In this document: piece after piece, positions 36,718 to 46,510 of the stretch
Position numbering within the stretch: position 1 is the stretch's first letter
How the letters are laid out: every line of letters starts with the position of its first letter
Origin: an uncultured Gammaproteobacteria bacterium
Lineage (GTDB): Bacteria; Pseudomonadota; Gammaproteobacteria; Eutrophobiales; Eutrophobiaceae
Direction of reading: 5' to 3'
NCBI GenBank assembly: GCA_943788815.1
Contig: CALSRS010000001.1
Coordinates: 124,001 to 188,000, forward strand
DNA: 64,000 nt
Notes under the pieces: model-generated
Databases searched by the model: none
Told to the model about the DNA's origin: nothing
Seen by the model: the letters and a program-made list of their open reading frames with translations, nothing else
Program-made: the position numbers and the translations under genes

Positions 36718-37334
36718 AATATTGACTCCATGAGGATGCTAATCTGATTCTGTACTTCTGGAATTGTTTTCTCAGCATCAATAACTTTTATTCGGTCTGG
36801 ATAGTCATTTGCCCTTTGGAGATAAACTTTTCTAATTTTCTCAAAAAAATCCCTATCTTCTTCTTCAAAACGGTCTTTTTTTCCTCTTTTTAATAAACGG
36901 TTAAACCCTGTCTCTACAGAGGCATCAAAAAGCAGGGTTAAATCAGGAGTAAGATCTTTGTGCACCCATTTTTCAATAATTTCAATTTTATCGGTGTCAA
37001 TTCCGCGCCCACCTCCCTGGTAGGCATAACTGGCATCGGTAAAACGATCGCAGATAACAATTTCACCTTTGTTGAGTGACGGCAATATCACATTACTGAT
37101 ATGTTGAGATCTTGCAGCAAACATCAGTAACAATTCCGCATCTGAGCTTATTTCAAGATTGTCCCCATGCAATAATATTTCTCTGACTGCCTCACCCAGT
37201 TTTGTCCCCCCTGGTTCGCGCGTAACACAAACATCAAAACCTTTATCTAGCAAACAAGCAGAAAGAAATTCAACATGCGTTGATTTCCCTACTCCTTCAA
37301 TTCCTTCCAAGGTGATAAATCTGGGTTTTTCCAT
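36714..37334 (-). CDS. tmk: Thymidylate kinase
   Basis: Phosphorylates dTMP to dTDP. The 206 residues have the P-loop EGIEGVGKST, the DR motif in VICDRFTDASYAYQGGGRG, and TREPGGTKLGE near residue 40. It is followed by holB with a 4-bp overlap and preceded by mltG by 11 bp, the usual order. Confidence 0.97.
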   Translation of the reverse strand: MEKPRFITLEGIEGVGKSTHVEFLSACLLDKGFDVCVTREPGGTKLGEAVREILLHGDNLEISSDAELLLMFAARSQHISNVILPSLNKGEIVICDRFTDASYAYQGGGRGIDTDKIEIIEKWVHKDLTPDLTLLFDASVETGFNRLLKRGKKDRFEEEDRDFFEKIRKVYLQRANDYPDRIKVIDAEKTIPEVQNQISILMESIF

Positions 37335-37345
37335 ATTTAGTAATT

Positions 37346-38395
37346 TTATCTACGATTTCTCTGGTAGAGATTTACTGCACGGTTGTGTTCAGCCAGTGTA
37401 CTTGAAAACTCATGGGTACCATCACCTCTGGCGACAAAATACAACTCATCCCCCTCCGCTGGCTGTAATGCGGCATTTATTGCAGCTCGCCCCGGCGATG
37501 CAATGGGTGTCGGAGGCAATCCTCTATAAACATACGTATTATAAGGAGAATCAATGTAGAGGTCGCTGCGACGAATATTTCCATCAAAATCCTCACCCAT
37601 AGCATATATTACCGTGGGATCAGTCTGTAACTTCATGCCCATTTGTAAACGTCTGACAAAAACACCTGCAATACGATCTCGTTCACCTGGATCAGCCGTT
37701 TCTTTTTCTATAACAGAGGCCATTATCAAGGCCTCATATTTATCTTTATAGGGTAAGCCTACACTACGCATTTCCCATTCTTCATCCAGGACTTTTTGTG
37801 TAAGTTCATAGGCACGTTGTAAAAATTCCAGATCCGTGGTTCCTCTAGGGAAATGATAGGTGTCAGGATAAAACATACCTTCTGGGTTCGCTTGCAAATA
37901 TGGCATTAGCGAGCTAATGCCTGAAATAGAATAATCATCAATAGTGTGAATGATATCTTCGCTATCGCGGACTAGATTAATAATTTCAATGAACTTTAGT
38001 CCTTCCGGAATAGTAAGCGAATATTGTATGACGTTGCCTGATACGATTTTATCGAGTAATGACGACTGCGTAATACCCGGTGGCAAGGCATATTCTCCGG
38101 CTTTAATTAGGTGAGCTTTATTTTGCCACTTTGCTTCCAGGATCAAGTGATAGGGATGATTAATCCAGCCATTTTCCACCAATACTCTGGCAATGCTGGA
38201 CAGGCTCATGCCAGATACTATATTCAAAGTCTGTATGGAAGATATCATCAGCGGCTCATTGATTTCATGCTGCATATCCTTGTACATCCACAGCAAAGAT
38301 AAGCCTACGGAAATAACAAACGCCAAAAAAAAAGCAATTATATTTTTACTGAATATTTTTTTAAATGGCACAGCGATCATCGTCTTAATTAACAT
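37346..38395 (-). CDS. mltG: Endolytic murein transglycosylase
   Basis: Inner-membrane lytic transglycosylase that ends nascent glycan chains. The 349 residues have one membrane helix (about 18-36), a LysM-like segment and the YceG catalytic domain. The catalytic Glu is in ASVIEKETADPGERDRIAGVF, followed by RLQMGMKLQTDPTVIYAMG. RGLPPTPIASPGRAAI is the conserved C-terminal stretch. In E. coli and Pseudomonas pabC sits between fabF and mltG; here the 126-bp gap has no gene. Confidence 0.96.
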   Translation of the reverse strand: MLIKTMIAVPFKKIFSKNIIAFFLAFVISVGLSLLWMYKDMQHEINEPLMISSIQTLNIVSGMSLSSIARVLVENGWINHPYHLILEAKWQNKAHLIKAGEYALPPGITQSSLLDKIVSGNVIQYSLTIPEGLKFIEIINLVRDSEDIIHTIDDYSISGISSLMPYLQANPEGMFYPDTYHFPRGTTDLEFLQRAYELTQKVLDEEWEMRSVGLPYKDKYEALIMASVIEKETADPGERDRIAGVFVRRLQMGMKLQTDPTVIYAMGEDFDGNIRRSDLYIDSPYNTYVYRGLPPTPIASPGRAAINAALQPAEGDELYFVARGDGTHEFSSTLAEHNRAVNLYQRNRR

Positions 38396-38521
38396 GTCTT
38401 ACACGATCATAACTAGCGGATCCGAATTCCTTTAGGCATATTAGCGTCAAACCAGAATACTCTATGTTTGTTTTAATTTTATCAGATGTACGTCGCCACA
38501 GTGATTGACATGAATTTTAAT

Positions 38522-39766
38522 TTATTTTTGATAACGAGATATTATTAAGGTGCCGTTTGTGCCACCAAAACCGAATGAATTGGAAAGAGTAACATCGATC
38601 TTCATTTCACGAGCATGATGGGGGATATAATCCAGATCACACTGAGCGTCCGGGTTATCCAGGTTTATCGTCGCTGGTGCCACCTGATCACGTATAGACA
38701 ACAAACAAAATACGGCTTCGACACCACCTGCCGCCCCAAGCATGTGACCTAACATGGACTTTGTGGAACTGACAGGCGTCGTCTTTGCGGATTCGCCAAA
38801 TACATGTTTTACCGCATTACTCTCTACCAGGTCACCTGCTGGTGTTGATGTGCCATGGGCATTTACATAATCAATATCTTTGGGGTCGATTTGTGCATCT
38901 CGGAGACAATTGGCCATACTGGATATTGCTCCTCTACCATCCTGAGATGGCGCCGTCATATGATAGGCATCACCACTCATTCCATAACCACAAATTTCGC
39001 CATATATCCTGGCACCACGTTGTTTCGCATGTTCGAGTTCTTCCAATACCACCACACCAGCACCATCACTAAGGACAAAACCATCGCGATCCTGGTCCCA
39101 GGGTCGACTGGCGCGTTCTGGTTCATCATTTCGAGAAGATAAGGCCTTTGCATTGGCGAATCCGGCAAGCCCTGTGGGTGATGTTGCCATTTCTGCCCCA
39201 CCGGCAATCATGACATCGGCATCCCCATATGAAATTAGTCTCGTGGCATCACCGATATTATGAGTCCCAGTGGTACATGCAGTGACTATGGCATAATTTG
39301 GCCCTCTGGCGCCAACCAGGATAGATAGATTTCCTGATATCATGTTGATGATGTTACTTGGGACATAAAAGGGTGAAACTCGCCGAGGTCCACCATCAAT
39401 AAGCGTATGCGTCCCTTTTTCTATTCCGGGCAGACCACCAATCCCTGAACCTATCGCAATTCCCACACGCCCTGCATTGCTATCTGTGATTTCCAGGCCT
39501 GAATCTTTAAGTGCCTGTATCCCCGCTGCAATCCCGTAATGAATAAAGAGATCCATTTTTTTAACCTCTTTTTTAGGGATGTAATCTTGCGGGTCGAAAT
39601 TGCGTATAGAACCACCTATCCTGACAGGAAAATCAGTAGTATCAAAATGAGTGATTGCAGAAATACCACTTTTTCCTGCAAGAATGTTATTCCAGGTCTC
39701 ATTAACCGAATTACCAAGCGGGGTTATCAGGCCCAATCCAGTCACAACTACACGGCGTTTACCCAC
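38522..39766 (-). CDS. fabF: 3-oxoacyl-ACP synthase II
   Basis: Condensing enzyme of fatty acid elongation. The 414 residues have the Cys-His-His triad: Cys in [11 protein letters not shown], His in [11 protein letters not shown], His in [11 protein letters not shown]. The glycine-rich end [10 protein letters not shown] is typical. It is separated from acpP by a strong hairpin terminator at 39801-39826, so it is probably less expressed than acpP or has its own promoter. Confidence 0.97.
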   Translation of the reverse strand: MGKRRVVVTGLGLITPLGNSVNETWNNILAGKSGISAITHFDTTDFPVRIGGSIRNFDPQDYIPKKEVKKMDLFIHYGIAAGIQALKDSGLEITDSNAGRVGIAIGSGIGGLPGIEKGTHTLIDGGPRRVSPFYVPSNIINMISGNLSILVGARGPNYAIVTACTTGTHNIGDATRLISYGDADVMIAGGAEMATSPTGLAGFANAKALSSRNDEPERASRPWDQDRDGFVLSDGAGVVVLEELEHAKQRGARIYGEICGYGMSGDAYHMTAPSQDGRGAISSMANCLRDAQIDPKDIDYVNAHGTSTPAGDLVESNAVKHVFGESAKTTPVSSTKSMLGHMLGAAGGVEAVFCLLSIRDQVAPATINLDNPDAQCDLDYIPHHAREMKIDVTLSNSFGFGGTNGTLIISRYQK

Positions 39767-39800
39767 TTATCACTCCTAATTAGTTATTTTCTTATTATAT

Positions 39801-39826
39801 AAAAAAAGGCCGCATGGTGCGGCCTT
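39801..39826 (-). terminator. Rho-independent terminator between acpP and fabF
   Basis: Minus-strand AAGGCCGCA-cca-TGCGGCCTT followed by a run of T: a perfect 9-bp stem, 3-nt loop and U-tract. It is 25 bp downstream of the acpP stop, so it would trim most acpP transcripts before fabF. Confidence 0.85.
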
Positions 39827-39851
39827 AATTTAGGTCTATAGTATATTATTG

Positions 39852-40088
39852 TTAGTCCATATTTGAGTTGATGTAATCAACTGCCTGTTGAACTGTCGTT
39901 ATTTTTTCGGCCTCCTCATCAGGAATTTCCGTTTTAAATTCTTCTTCGAGTGCCATGACCAATTCGACGGTATCAAGAGAATCTGCTCCCAGATCATCAA
40001 CAAAAGATGCCTCTGCTGTTACTTCCTCTTCCTTAACACCTAATTGTTCAACGACAATTTTTTTAACTCGTTCTTCAATACTACTCAT
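39852..40088 (-). CDS. acpP: Acyl carrier protein
   Basis: Small acidic carrier of growing acyl chains. The 78 residues have the phosphopantetheine Ser in [18 protein letters not shown], the DSL motif. It has a strong Shine-Dalgarno (minus-strand GGGAGGAAAC) before its ATG, as expected for an abundant protein. It has its own 156-bp upstream region with two palindromes, and its own terminator. Confidence 0.98.
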   Translation of the reverse strand: MSSIEERVKKIVVEQLGVKEEEVTAEASFVDDLGADSLDTVELVMALEEEFKTEIPDEEAEKITTVQQAVDYINSNMD

Positions 40089-40156
40089 AATGATTGTTTC
40101 CTCCCTAATACGGAATTGGCACCTAAGCGCGGGTCTAAGTTTAGTGATTTGAATAT

Positions 40157-40168
40157 AACTTGCAAGTT
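40157..40168. repeat. 12-bp perfect palindrome AACTTGCAAGTT upstream of acpP
   Basis: A perfect palindrome 69 bp before the acpP ATG, built from the same half-sites as the one at 40206. It may be an operator for a lipid regulator; no known FabR, FadR or PsrA consensus is matched well. Confidence 0.45.
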
Positions 40169-40205
40169 TGATAATACTTTTTATTAATAATTATTTTATA
40201 AACAG

Positions 40206-40217
40206 CAAGTTAACTTG
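40206..40217. repeat. 12-bp perfect palindrome CAAGTTAACTTG upstream of acpP
   Basis: A perfect palindrome whose halves (CAAGTT, AACTTG) are those of the site at 40157 in reversed order. The centres are 49 bp apart. It lies 28 bp after the fabG stop. Confidence 0.45.
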
Positions 40218-40244
40218 ATTTTCTAGAATAAATAGAAGTCAGAT

Positions 40245-40988
40245 TTATGCCATGTATAGACCACCATTTACATTTATTGTCTCTCCAGTGATATAAGAGG
40301 CTCTATCTGATGCAAGAAATGAAACCACACCTGCGATCTCATCAGCCTTACCAAGTCTTCCAAGTGCAATCTGGCGAGTCATTTCATTTTTTTGGTCATC
40401 TGTTAATTGGTCTGTCATATCGGTCATTATAAATCCGGGGGCAACAGCATTTACAGTAATATTACGACTACCAATCTCCTTTGCCAGTGATTTTGTAAAA
40501 CCTATCATCCCAGCTTTTGCAGAAGAATAATTGACCTGCCCTGGATTGCCTGAAAGAGCAACCACAGAAGTAATATTGATAATTCTACCATTTCTAGCTT
40601 TCATCATTCCCCTGAGACAATGTCGGGTAACTCGATAGACAGAATTCAAGTTGGTATTTATTACCTCATCCCATTCGGAATCTTTCATCCTCATCATTAG
40701 ATTATCTCGGGTGATACCCGCGTTATTCACCAGTATCAAAGGTGTCATCTCTGCATCAGATAATTCATTAAAAAATGACTCAATGGATGGGGGATCGGAA
40801 ACATCAAGGATCTTGCCAATTCCTTTTATACCATGATGTTGAAAATCTGCCTCAATATTTGCGACACCTGACTCAGAGGTTGCTGTGCCAATAATGAAGG
40901 CATTACATTTCCCAAGCTCCTGTGCAATGGCCTTACCAATACCTCTGCTAGCACCAGTTACTAATGCTGTTTTTCCTTCAAGATTCAT
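40245..40988 (-). CDS. fabG: 3-oxoacyl-ACP reductase
   Basis: NADPH-dependent first reduction of fatty acid elongation. The 247 residues are a short-chain dehydrogenase with TGASRGIGKAIA, NNAGITRDNL, and the Ser-Tyr-Lys triad in ITSVVALSG...YSSAKAG. VNGGLYMA closes the chain, as usual. It is 2 bp downstream of fabD, so the pair is co-transcribed. Confidence 0.97.
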   Translation of the reverse strand: MNLEGKTALVTGASRGIGKAIAQELGKCNAFIIGTATSESGVANIEADFQHHGIKGIGKILDVSDPPSIESFFNELSDAEMTPLILVNNAGITRDNLMMRMKDSEWDEVINTNLNSVYRVTRHCLRGMMKARNGRIINITSVVALSGNPGQVNYSSAKAGMIGFTKSLAKEIGSRNITVNAVAPGFIMTDMTDQLTDDQKNEMTRQIALGRLGKADEIAGVVSFLASDRASYITGETINVNGGLYMA

Positions 40989-40990
40989 AT

Positions 40991-41926
40991 TTATTGTTCC
41001 ACCTTTATTAATTCTGATTCCAGGACACCATAGGAATGCATGGATACAACATCAATATCACGATTAATTCGCTTAATTAAACCGCTTAAAACTTTGCCAG
41101 GGCCACTTTCAATAATCCTGGTACAACCCTGCTCGCAAATCTTGTTAACTGTATCTACCCAGTACACAGGCTGGTGTAGTTGTTTAATTAATAGTGGCAT
41201 GATTTCATTTGCATCACTATGAGCTAATGCATCAACGTTTTGTATGACCGGTATTTTGGCGTTATTGATAGTCAGCGACATTAGCCTTTGCGCCAAACTC
41301 TCTGCTGCCGGTGTCATCAACGCACAGTGTGACGGCACACTGACTGGTAATAAAATTGCACGCTTTGCTCCTGCTTGTTTCGCAAGATCCATTGTATAAT
41401 TGACAGCATCAATTTCTCCCGCAATTACCGTTTGTTCATTAGAATTAAAATTGGCTGCTGATACAGTTCCTATGTCTTTTGCCTGTTCGCATAATTCAGT
41501 TACTCGAATGCCCTCCAGACCCAAGATTGCAGCCATTGCACCCGTGCCTTTAGGTACCGCCTGTTGCATGTATTTCCCACGATCTCGTACCAGCGCAACT
41601 GCATCATTAAACTCAATGGCTTCAGAACATACTAAAGCAGTATATTCCCCCAGGCTATGCCCTGCCAGCACATCAGGAACTTCACCATTATAACTTTTCC
41701 ACAAGCGCCAGATAGCAACACCTGATACCAACAATGCAGGTTGAGTAATTTCCGTCTGGTTTAATTTATCTTCTGGACCATTTTGAACAAGCTCCCATAA
41801 ATCATAACCAAGGACAGCAGATGCCTCGGCAAAAGTTTCTGTCACTACAGGTTCATGTTCTGCAATATCACTGAGCATACCTATGCTCTGAGATCCTTGC
41901 CCTGGAAATACAAATGCAATAGTCAC
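40991..41926 (-). CDS. fabD: Malonyl-CoA:ACP transacylase
   Basis: Loads malonate onto ACP. The 311 residues have the start FVFPGQGSQSIGM, nucleophile Ser in LAGHSLGEYTA, and PSHCALM with the catalytic His. It lies between fabH and fabG in the standard order. Confidence 0.97.
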   Translation of the reverse strand: MTIAFVFPGQGSQSIGMLSDIAEHEPVVTETFAEASAVLGYDLWELVQNGPEDKLNQTEITQPALLVSGVAIWRLWKSYNGEVPDVLAGHSLGEYTALVCSEAIEFNDAVALVRDRGKYMQQAVPKGTGAMAAILGLEGIRVTELCEQAKDIGTVSAANFNSNEQTVIAGEIDAVNYTMDLAKQAGAKRAILLPVSVPSHCALMTPAAESLAQRLMSLTINNAKIPVIQNVDALAHSDANEIMPLLIKQLHQPVYWVDTVNKICEQGCTRIIESGPGKVLSGLIKRINRDIDVVSMHSYGVLESELIKVEQ

Positions 41927-41961
41927 TTAACAAATACCTAAAATAAATTCCATTTAATCAA

Positions 41962-42918
41962 TTAATACCTGAGCAGTACCGCGCCCCAGGCAAACCCACC
42001 ACCAATAGCTTCCATCATTAGCAAGTGCCCTCGTTGTATTCGTCCATCATTAACTGCCACATCCAGCGCCAATGGAATCGAAGCAGCAGAAGTATTGCCA
42101 TGATCCTGAACAGTAATAACAACTTTTTCTACAGGTAATGATAGCTTTTTCGCAGTGGCTGATAATATACGTTTATTTGCCTGATGGGGAACTAACCAGT
42201 CTATATCTGCCTGCTCTAATCCAGTGTCTGTTAAGACTTCATCTACAATGCTTTCCATGGAGTTGACAGCAAATTTAAATACCTCGCTTCCAGTCATTTC
42301 TATATAAGGTTTATTTCCTGGTCTGGACACACCCGATGGTACTTGTAGTAAGTTTGCATAATTGCCATTTGCATGTAGTACTGAATTATAAATTCCAGGT
42401 TGATCTTGAGCTGTGACAACAACAGCTCCGGCACCGTCTCCAAATAAGATACAGGTGGAACGATCAGTCCAATCTACAATTTTTGATAGACAATCTGCAC
42501 CAACAACCAATATACATTTAGCAGCACCGGTTTTAACAAAATTATTTGCAATATTTAATGCATAGACAAAACCGGCACAAACAGCCTGAACGTCGAATGC
42601 CATGCAATTATTTGAAATACCCAGTTCACGTTGCAATAGACATGCTGTACTGGGAAAAGTCTGATCGGGAGTTGAAGTTGCAAAAATTATTAAATCGATA
42701 TCGTTTTTATCAACTCCTGCTGATGCAATGGCATTAGCAGCAGCGACAAGGCCCATGTCACAGGTAGATTCATCATCTCGTGCTATATGGCGTTGTTTAA
42801 TACCCGTACGTGACTGAATCCAATCATCGGAGGTCTCTACCATTTCCTCCAATTCAGCGTTTAACATTACCCTCTCGGGTAAATAAGAACCAGTGCCTGC
42901 TATGCCTGCGTAGATCAT
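41962..42918 (-). CDS. fabH: 3-oxoacyl-ACP synthase III
   Basis: Starts fatty acid synthesis by condensing acetyl-CoA with malonyl-ACP. The 318 residues have the Cys-His-Asn triad: Cys in DVQAVCAGFVYAL, His in WLVPHQANKRI, Asn in QDHGNTSAASIPLA. GSYLPERVMLN near the start and GGGFAWGAVLLRY at the end are diagnostic. Confidence 0.97.
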   Translation of the reverse strand: MIYAGIAGTGSYLPERVMLNAELEEMVETSDDWIQSRTGIKQRHIARDDESTCDMGLVAAANAIASAGVDKNDIDLIIFATSTPDQTFPSTACLLQRELGISNNCMAFDVQAVCAGFVYALNIANNFVKTGAAKCILVVGADCLSKIVDWTDRSTCILFGDGAGAVVVTAQDQPGIYNSVLHANGNYANLLQVPSGVSRPGNKPYIEMTGSEVFKFAVNSMESIVDEVLTDTGLEQADIDWLVPHQANKRILSATAKKLSLPVEKVVITVQDHGNTSAASIPLALDVAVNDGRIQRGHLLMMEAIGGGFAWGAVLLRY

Positions 42919-42934
42919 ATTAATAATTCAACTA

Positions 42935-43954
42935 TTAAACCAAGTTACCGTTAGAAATTTCTTCCAATCGGCTACTTATTCGTTGAGGGATATTTTTGCT
43001 TACTTCCATTTTTGCCACATTCAACGCGGATGAAAAAGATAAACTGTCTGCACTGCCATGACTTTTCACAACAATTCCACGTAATCCGAGCAAACTGGCG
43101 CCATTATATCTTCTAGGGTCAATTTTCTTTCTGATTTGATTCAGAATCGGCATTACTGCAATAGCTGAAAGTTTAGTATACCAATTACGGGAAAATTCAT
43201 TTTTAACGTGGTAATTAACCATTTCTGCCACACCCTCACCTGCTTTAAGTGCGATATTACCATTGAATCCATCGGCAACAATTACATCAACATTACCAGT
43301 GAAAATATCAGTCCCTTCAACAAAACCAATGTAATTTAAATAGCTGTTTGATAATAATAAGGCAGCTTGCTTGATACGATCATCACCTTTAATGTCTTCA
43401 GAGCCCACGTTTAGTAATCCAACTGTGGGATTTTCAATATTATCCAACGCACTGGTCAGTTCAGAGCCCATCAGTGCGAATTGAAATAACTGTTCTGAAC
43501 TGGAATTAATATTTGCCCCTAGATCTAAAAAATGCGTCTGACCTCTGGGACAAGGCATTGCAGAGCAAATTGCCGGCCTATCTATACCTGGAAGCATTTT
43601 CAAGACATAGCGTGAGATGGCCATCAATGCTCCGGTATTTCCAGCACTAACACAGGCATCAGCTTTATTTTCTTTGACTAGTTCTATCGCAAGACGCATT
43701 GAAGAGCGCTTTTTGTATCTCAGCGCCATTGATGGCAACTCATCCATCTCAACAACCTCATCTGTAAATAAGGTATTGATCTGAGGATGCCCAGTCAAAC
43801 CGCTACTTTCAATTTCTTTAAGGAGCTCATTTTCTCTCCCTACCAGAGTAACGAATAGCTCAGGGTTTTTCTTAATGAAATTTGAGGTTGCAGGCACAAT
43901 TTCTGATGGCCCAAAATCGCCACCCATTGCATCAATTGCAATTCGATCAGTCAC
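42935..43954 (-). CDS. plsX: Phosphate acyltransferase PlsX
   Basis: Makes acyl-phosphate from acyl-ACP for phospholipid synthesis. The 339 residues begin RIAIDAMGGDFGPSEIVP and contain SAGNTGALMAISR, FLDLGANI, NVGSEDIKGDDR and VADGFNGNIALKAGEGVAE, all family marks. It follows rpmF by 74 bp and is followed by fabH after 16 bp. Confidence 0.97.
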   Translation of the reverse strand: MTDRIAIDAMGGDFGPSEIVPATSNFIKKNPELFVTLVGRENELLKEIESSGLTGHPQINTLFTDEVVEMDELPSMALRYKKRSSMRLAIELVKENKADACVSAGNTGALMAISRYVLKMLPGIDRPAICSAMPCPRGQTHFLDLGANINSSSEQLFQFALMGSELTSALDNIENPTVGLLNVGSEDIKGDDRIKQAALLLSNSYLNYIGFVEGTDIFTGNVDVIVADGFNGNIALKAGEGVAEMVNYHVKNEFSRNWYTKLSAIAVMPILNQIRKKIDPRRYNGASLLGLRGIVVKSHGSADSLSFSSALNVAKMEVSKNIPQRISSRLEEISNGNLV

Positions 43955-44028
43955 AGGAGTCTGTTGAACTTAGTCAGTTTATAAGAGAAATGGATATCAG
44001 TTATGATAATCCCTTAGACAAAAGGAAG

Positions 44029-44220
44029 TTATTCTTCTGTAACTTCTTCCTGTTTATCAATGAGTTTTCGTCCACGGTAATAACCGTCAGGACTCACATT
44101 ATGACGAAGATGAAGTTCACCTGTTGTTGGTTCTATGGATAATGCTGATGTAGTAAGGCTGTCATGTGATCGGCGCATTCCACGGCGAGAAACTGATTTT
44201 TTACTTTTTTGAACTGCCAT
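44029..44220 (-). CDS. rpmF: 50S ribosomal protein L32
   Basis: A 63-residue basic ribosomal protein with the gammaproteobacterial start [20 protein letters not shown] and the block [18 protein letters not shown]. It lacks zinc cysteines, as in E. coli. A short acidic end (KQEEVTEE) makes it a little longer than the E. coli form. It sits 16 bp after yceD and before plsX, the standard yceD-rpmF-plsX order. Confidence 0.96.
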   Translation of the reverse strand: MAVQKSKKSVSRRGMRRSHDSLTTSALSIEPTTGELHLRHNVSPDGYYRGRKLIDKQEEVTEE

Positions 44221-44236
44221 TGTATCGACTCCCAGT

Positions 44237-44743
44237 TTAAGATTTTTGTTGTTTAAGAGATTTTAATACAGCAAATGGATTTTCCTTAGTGGCTGCATAC
44301 TCCTGTAATGATTCCGTTGCCGGACAGTCTGCTACTTCATGTAATGGTACTAAAGGCAAACCCAGCAAGATTTCATCTTCAATTAATTTTAATAGTGATA
44401 TTTTTCCTTTTTCGGCCTGGTACGGATCCAGATCCTCATTTAAATCTTCTAATTCTTCTTCTTTATTTATAATACCTATACTAACTATGTTTTTAACGGA
44501 TATTTTCATATCATCCAGGCATCTCTGACATGTTACTGTTAGTTCAGATTTTATATTTCCGATTACGGTAACAATCCTTTTTTCATTCATGGAAAAAGTC
44601 AGCTCATAGTTAATACTGCCGTTGTCAGTATTCACCAAATCAACAAGCCGTTGCATGTCTTTTAACATGATTGCCCCGGAAATTGATTCACCCGAAACTG
44701 CAAATTTAACCGGGTCTATGCTTATAGGAAGGTCCGATGACAT
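44237..44743 (-). CDS. yceD: YceD / DUF177 family protein
   Basis: A 168-residue protein of the DUF177 family, linked to 23S rRNA accumulation and always near rpmF. It has the Cys pair CQRCLDDM near residue 71 and the block PLVPLHE near 138. The acidic stretch [19 protein letters not shown] is typical. It begins an operon with rpmF; the region upstream is shared with divergent yceF. Confidence 0.9.
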   Translation of the reverse strand: MSSDLPISIDPVKFAVSGESISGAIMLKDMQRLVDLVNTDNGSINYELTFSMNEKRIVTVIGNIKSELTVTCQRCLDDMKISVKNIVSIGIINKEEELEDLNEDLDPYQAEKGKISLLKLIEDEILLGLPLVPLHEVADCPATESLQEYAATKENPFAVLKSLKQQKS

Positions 44744-44844
44744 CAGGCGGGGAAGTTTAGCTACTCAAGGCTATGCTGTCAAAGACTGAAAATGCTGAAA
44801 ACCTAGACTTGACAGTAAGTTACAGACTGCGATCATGACGAACC

Positions 44845-45432
44845 GTGAATACCGACATTAAAATCATATTAGCATCTTCATCGCCATTTCGACGTGAATT
44901 ACTCCAGCGCCTGGATCTGGAGTTTACTGTCATTTCCCCCAATATTGATGAAACGCCACATCAAGGTGAGCTCCCTGAAGACTTAGTGCTTAGACTGGCA
45001 GAGCAAAAAGCAGAAAAAATTGCTGAAAATGTCGAGGATTCCATCATAATTGCCTCAGATCAGGTCGCATGTCTGGGTCCTGTTATCCTCGGAAAACCCA
45101 TGGAACATGATGCCGCAGTCAAGCAACTAGAGAATATGCGGGGCAAGACTGTCATATTTTATACAAGTTTGTATGTCCTGGATGCCCAATCCAAACAGTA
45201 TAAAACAAGCCGTGTGGATAATTATGTGCAATTTCGAGAATACACCGATGAAGAAATTGAGCGTTATTTGCAAAAGGAATTGCCCTACCATTGTGCGGGT
45301 AGCTTCAAGTCCGAAAAGTTAGGGATCTCCCTCATCAAGGAAATGTCTGGACCGGATCCTACGGCATTAATCGGCCTGCCCCTGATGAAGCTGTCTGAAA
45401 TATTGCGCGAATTTGGGCTCCAGATACCTTGA
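44845..45432 (+). CDS. yceF: Maf-family nucleotide pyrophosphatase, YceF type
   Basis: House-cleaning pyrophosphatase that in E. coli hydrolyses 7-methyl-GTP. The 195 residues use a GTG start (44845); a nearby upstream ATG is out of frame and soon stops. Motifs are ILASSSPFRRELLQRL, DETPHQGE, the catalytic Asp region IIASDQVACLG and YHCAGSFKSEKLGISL, which follows the YceF rather than the YhdE (dTTP/UTP) version. It is divergent from yceD as in E. coli. Confidence 0.92.
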   Translation: MNTDIKIILASSSPFRRELLQRLDLEFTVISPNIDETPHQGELPEDLVLRLAEQKAEKIAENVEDSIIIASDQVACLGPVILGKPMEHDAAVKQLENMRGKTVIFYTSLYVLDAQSKQYKTSRVDNYVQFREYTDEEIERYLQKELPYHCAGSFKSEKLGISLIKEMSGPDPTALIGLPLMKLSEILREFGLQIP

Positions 45433-45460
45433 ATTAAGATTAGATATCAACAATAACTTA

Positions 45461-46432
45461 TTAATTTATATCTATATTTATATATGACAATAATTTATTA
45501 CTTATAGAAGTTCCTAAACGTTCTGCAAAGCGATCCAGATAATTGGGTTTGTAGCTATAATTGACAATATCCTCTGCGCCAATAATTTCCCGGGCGACGT
45601 AACTGGAACTACCCAGGTCATCTACCAAACCCAATTCCATTGCTCTTTCCCCAGTCCATAATAAACCACTAAAAACAGTATCATCATTTGAATCCAGGCG
45701 TTCTCCCCGGCCTTTTTTGACCACAGCTTTAAATTGCTCATAAATTTCATCCAGCATGGTATCCACATGGGCAATTTCATTCTCTTTTAATGGTGCAAAT
45801 GGATCCATAAATGCCTTATTTTCTCCTGCATGGCGAACTCTGCGCTCGACGCCGAGTTTTTCAATTGTATCTACAAACCCAAATCCTGCCATGATGACAC
45901 CAATTGATCCCACCAGACTTGCTTTGTCCGCATATATTTCATCTGCAGCGCTAGCGATGTAATAACCGCCTGAGGCACAAATATCGCTGATAACTGCGTA
46001 TACAGGAATATCAGGATGTTTTTGCTTCAGCCTGACTATCTCATCGTTTATATAACCTGACTGAACTGGGCTTCCACCGGGGCTATTTATCCTTAAAATA
46101 ATACCGGCGGTTTTATCGTCTTTATATGCCGCACGTAAGCCTGAAACGATGTTGTCTGCACTAGCACGCTCACCAGCCCCTATTGCCCCTTCAACCTCAA
46201 TTAGAGCAGTATGGCTATCACCGGAAAGTCCTCTTCCAGGGATGTCCAAAGTCTCAGAAAGATAAATACCAAAAAATCCCAGTAGATATAGTGCAAACAG
46301 ACATTTAAAAAATATTCCCCAACGCCTGTTTCGTCTTTGTTCTTTTAAAAATTCATTAGCGACCTGATTGGCCAGATGTTTATTAAAATCCTGTTCTGTT
46401 GTTTGATCATGACTTGTGTTTGTATCTGTCAT
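45461..46432 (-). CDS. sppA: Signal peptide peptidase SppA, short S49 form
   Basis: Membrane-bound serine protease that degrades leftover signal peptides. The 323 residues have one N-terminal membrane helix (about 38-58). The Ser-Lys dyad is S154 (ISDICASGGYYIA) and K206 (HAGENKAFMD), 52 apart as in the Bacillus enzyme. RINSPGGSPVQS forms the oxyanion region. It is the short one-domain form and lies next to rluC, as in Pseudomonas. Confidence 0.93.
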   Translation of the reverse strand: MTDTNTSHDQTTEQDFNKHLANQVANEFLKEQRRNRRWGIFFKCLFALYLLGFFGIYLSETLDIPGRGLSGDSHTALIEVEGAIGAGERASADNIVSGLRAAYKDDKTAGIILRINSPGGSPVQSGYINDEIVRLKQKHPDIPVYAVISDICASGGYYIASAADEIYADKASLVGSIGVIMAGFGFVDTIEKLGVERRVRHAGENKAFMDPFAPLKENEIAHVDTMLDEIYEQFKAVVKKGRGERLDSNDDTVFSGLLWTGERAMELGLVDDLGSSSYVAREIIGAEDIVNYSYKPNYLDRFAERLGTSISNKLLSYINIDIN

Positions 46433-46510
46433 TTACCTTCTCCAATAGATAATTTCATAATGTCTGATATGTCCATGTTGCTACCCTGGATTTAAATGAA
46501 TTATAAAAGT

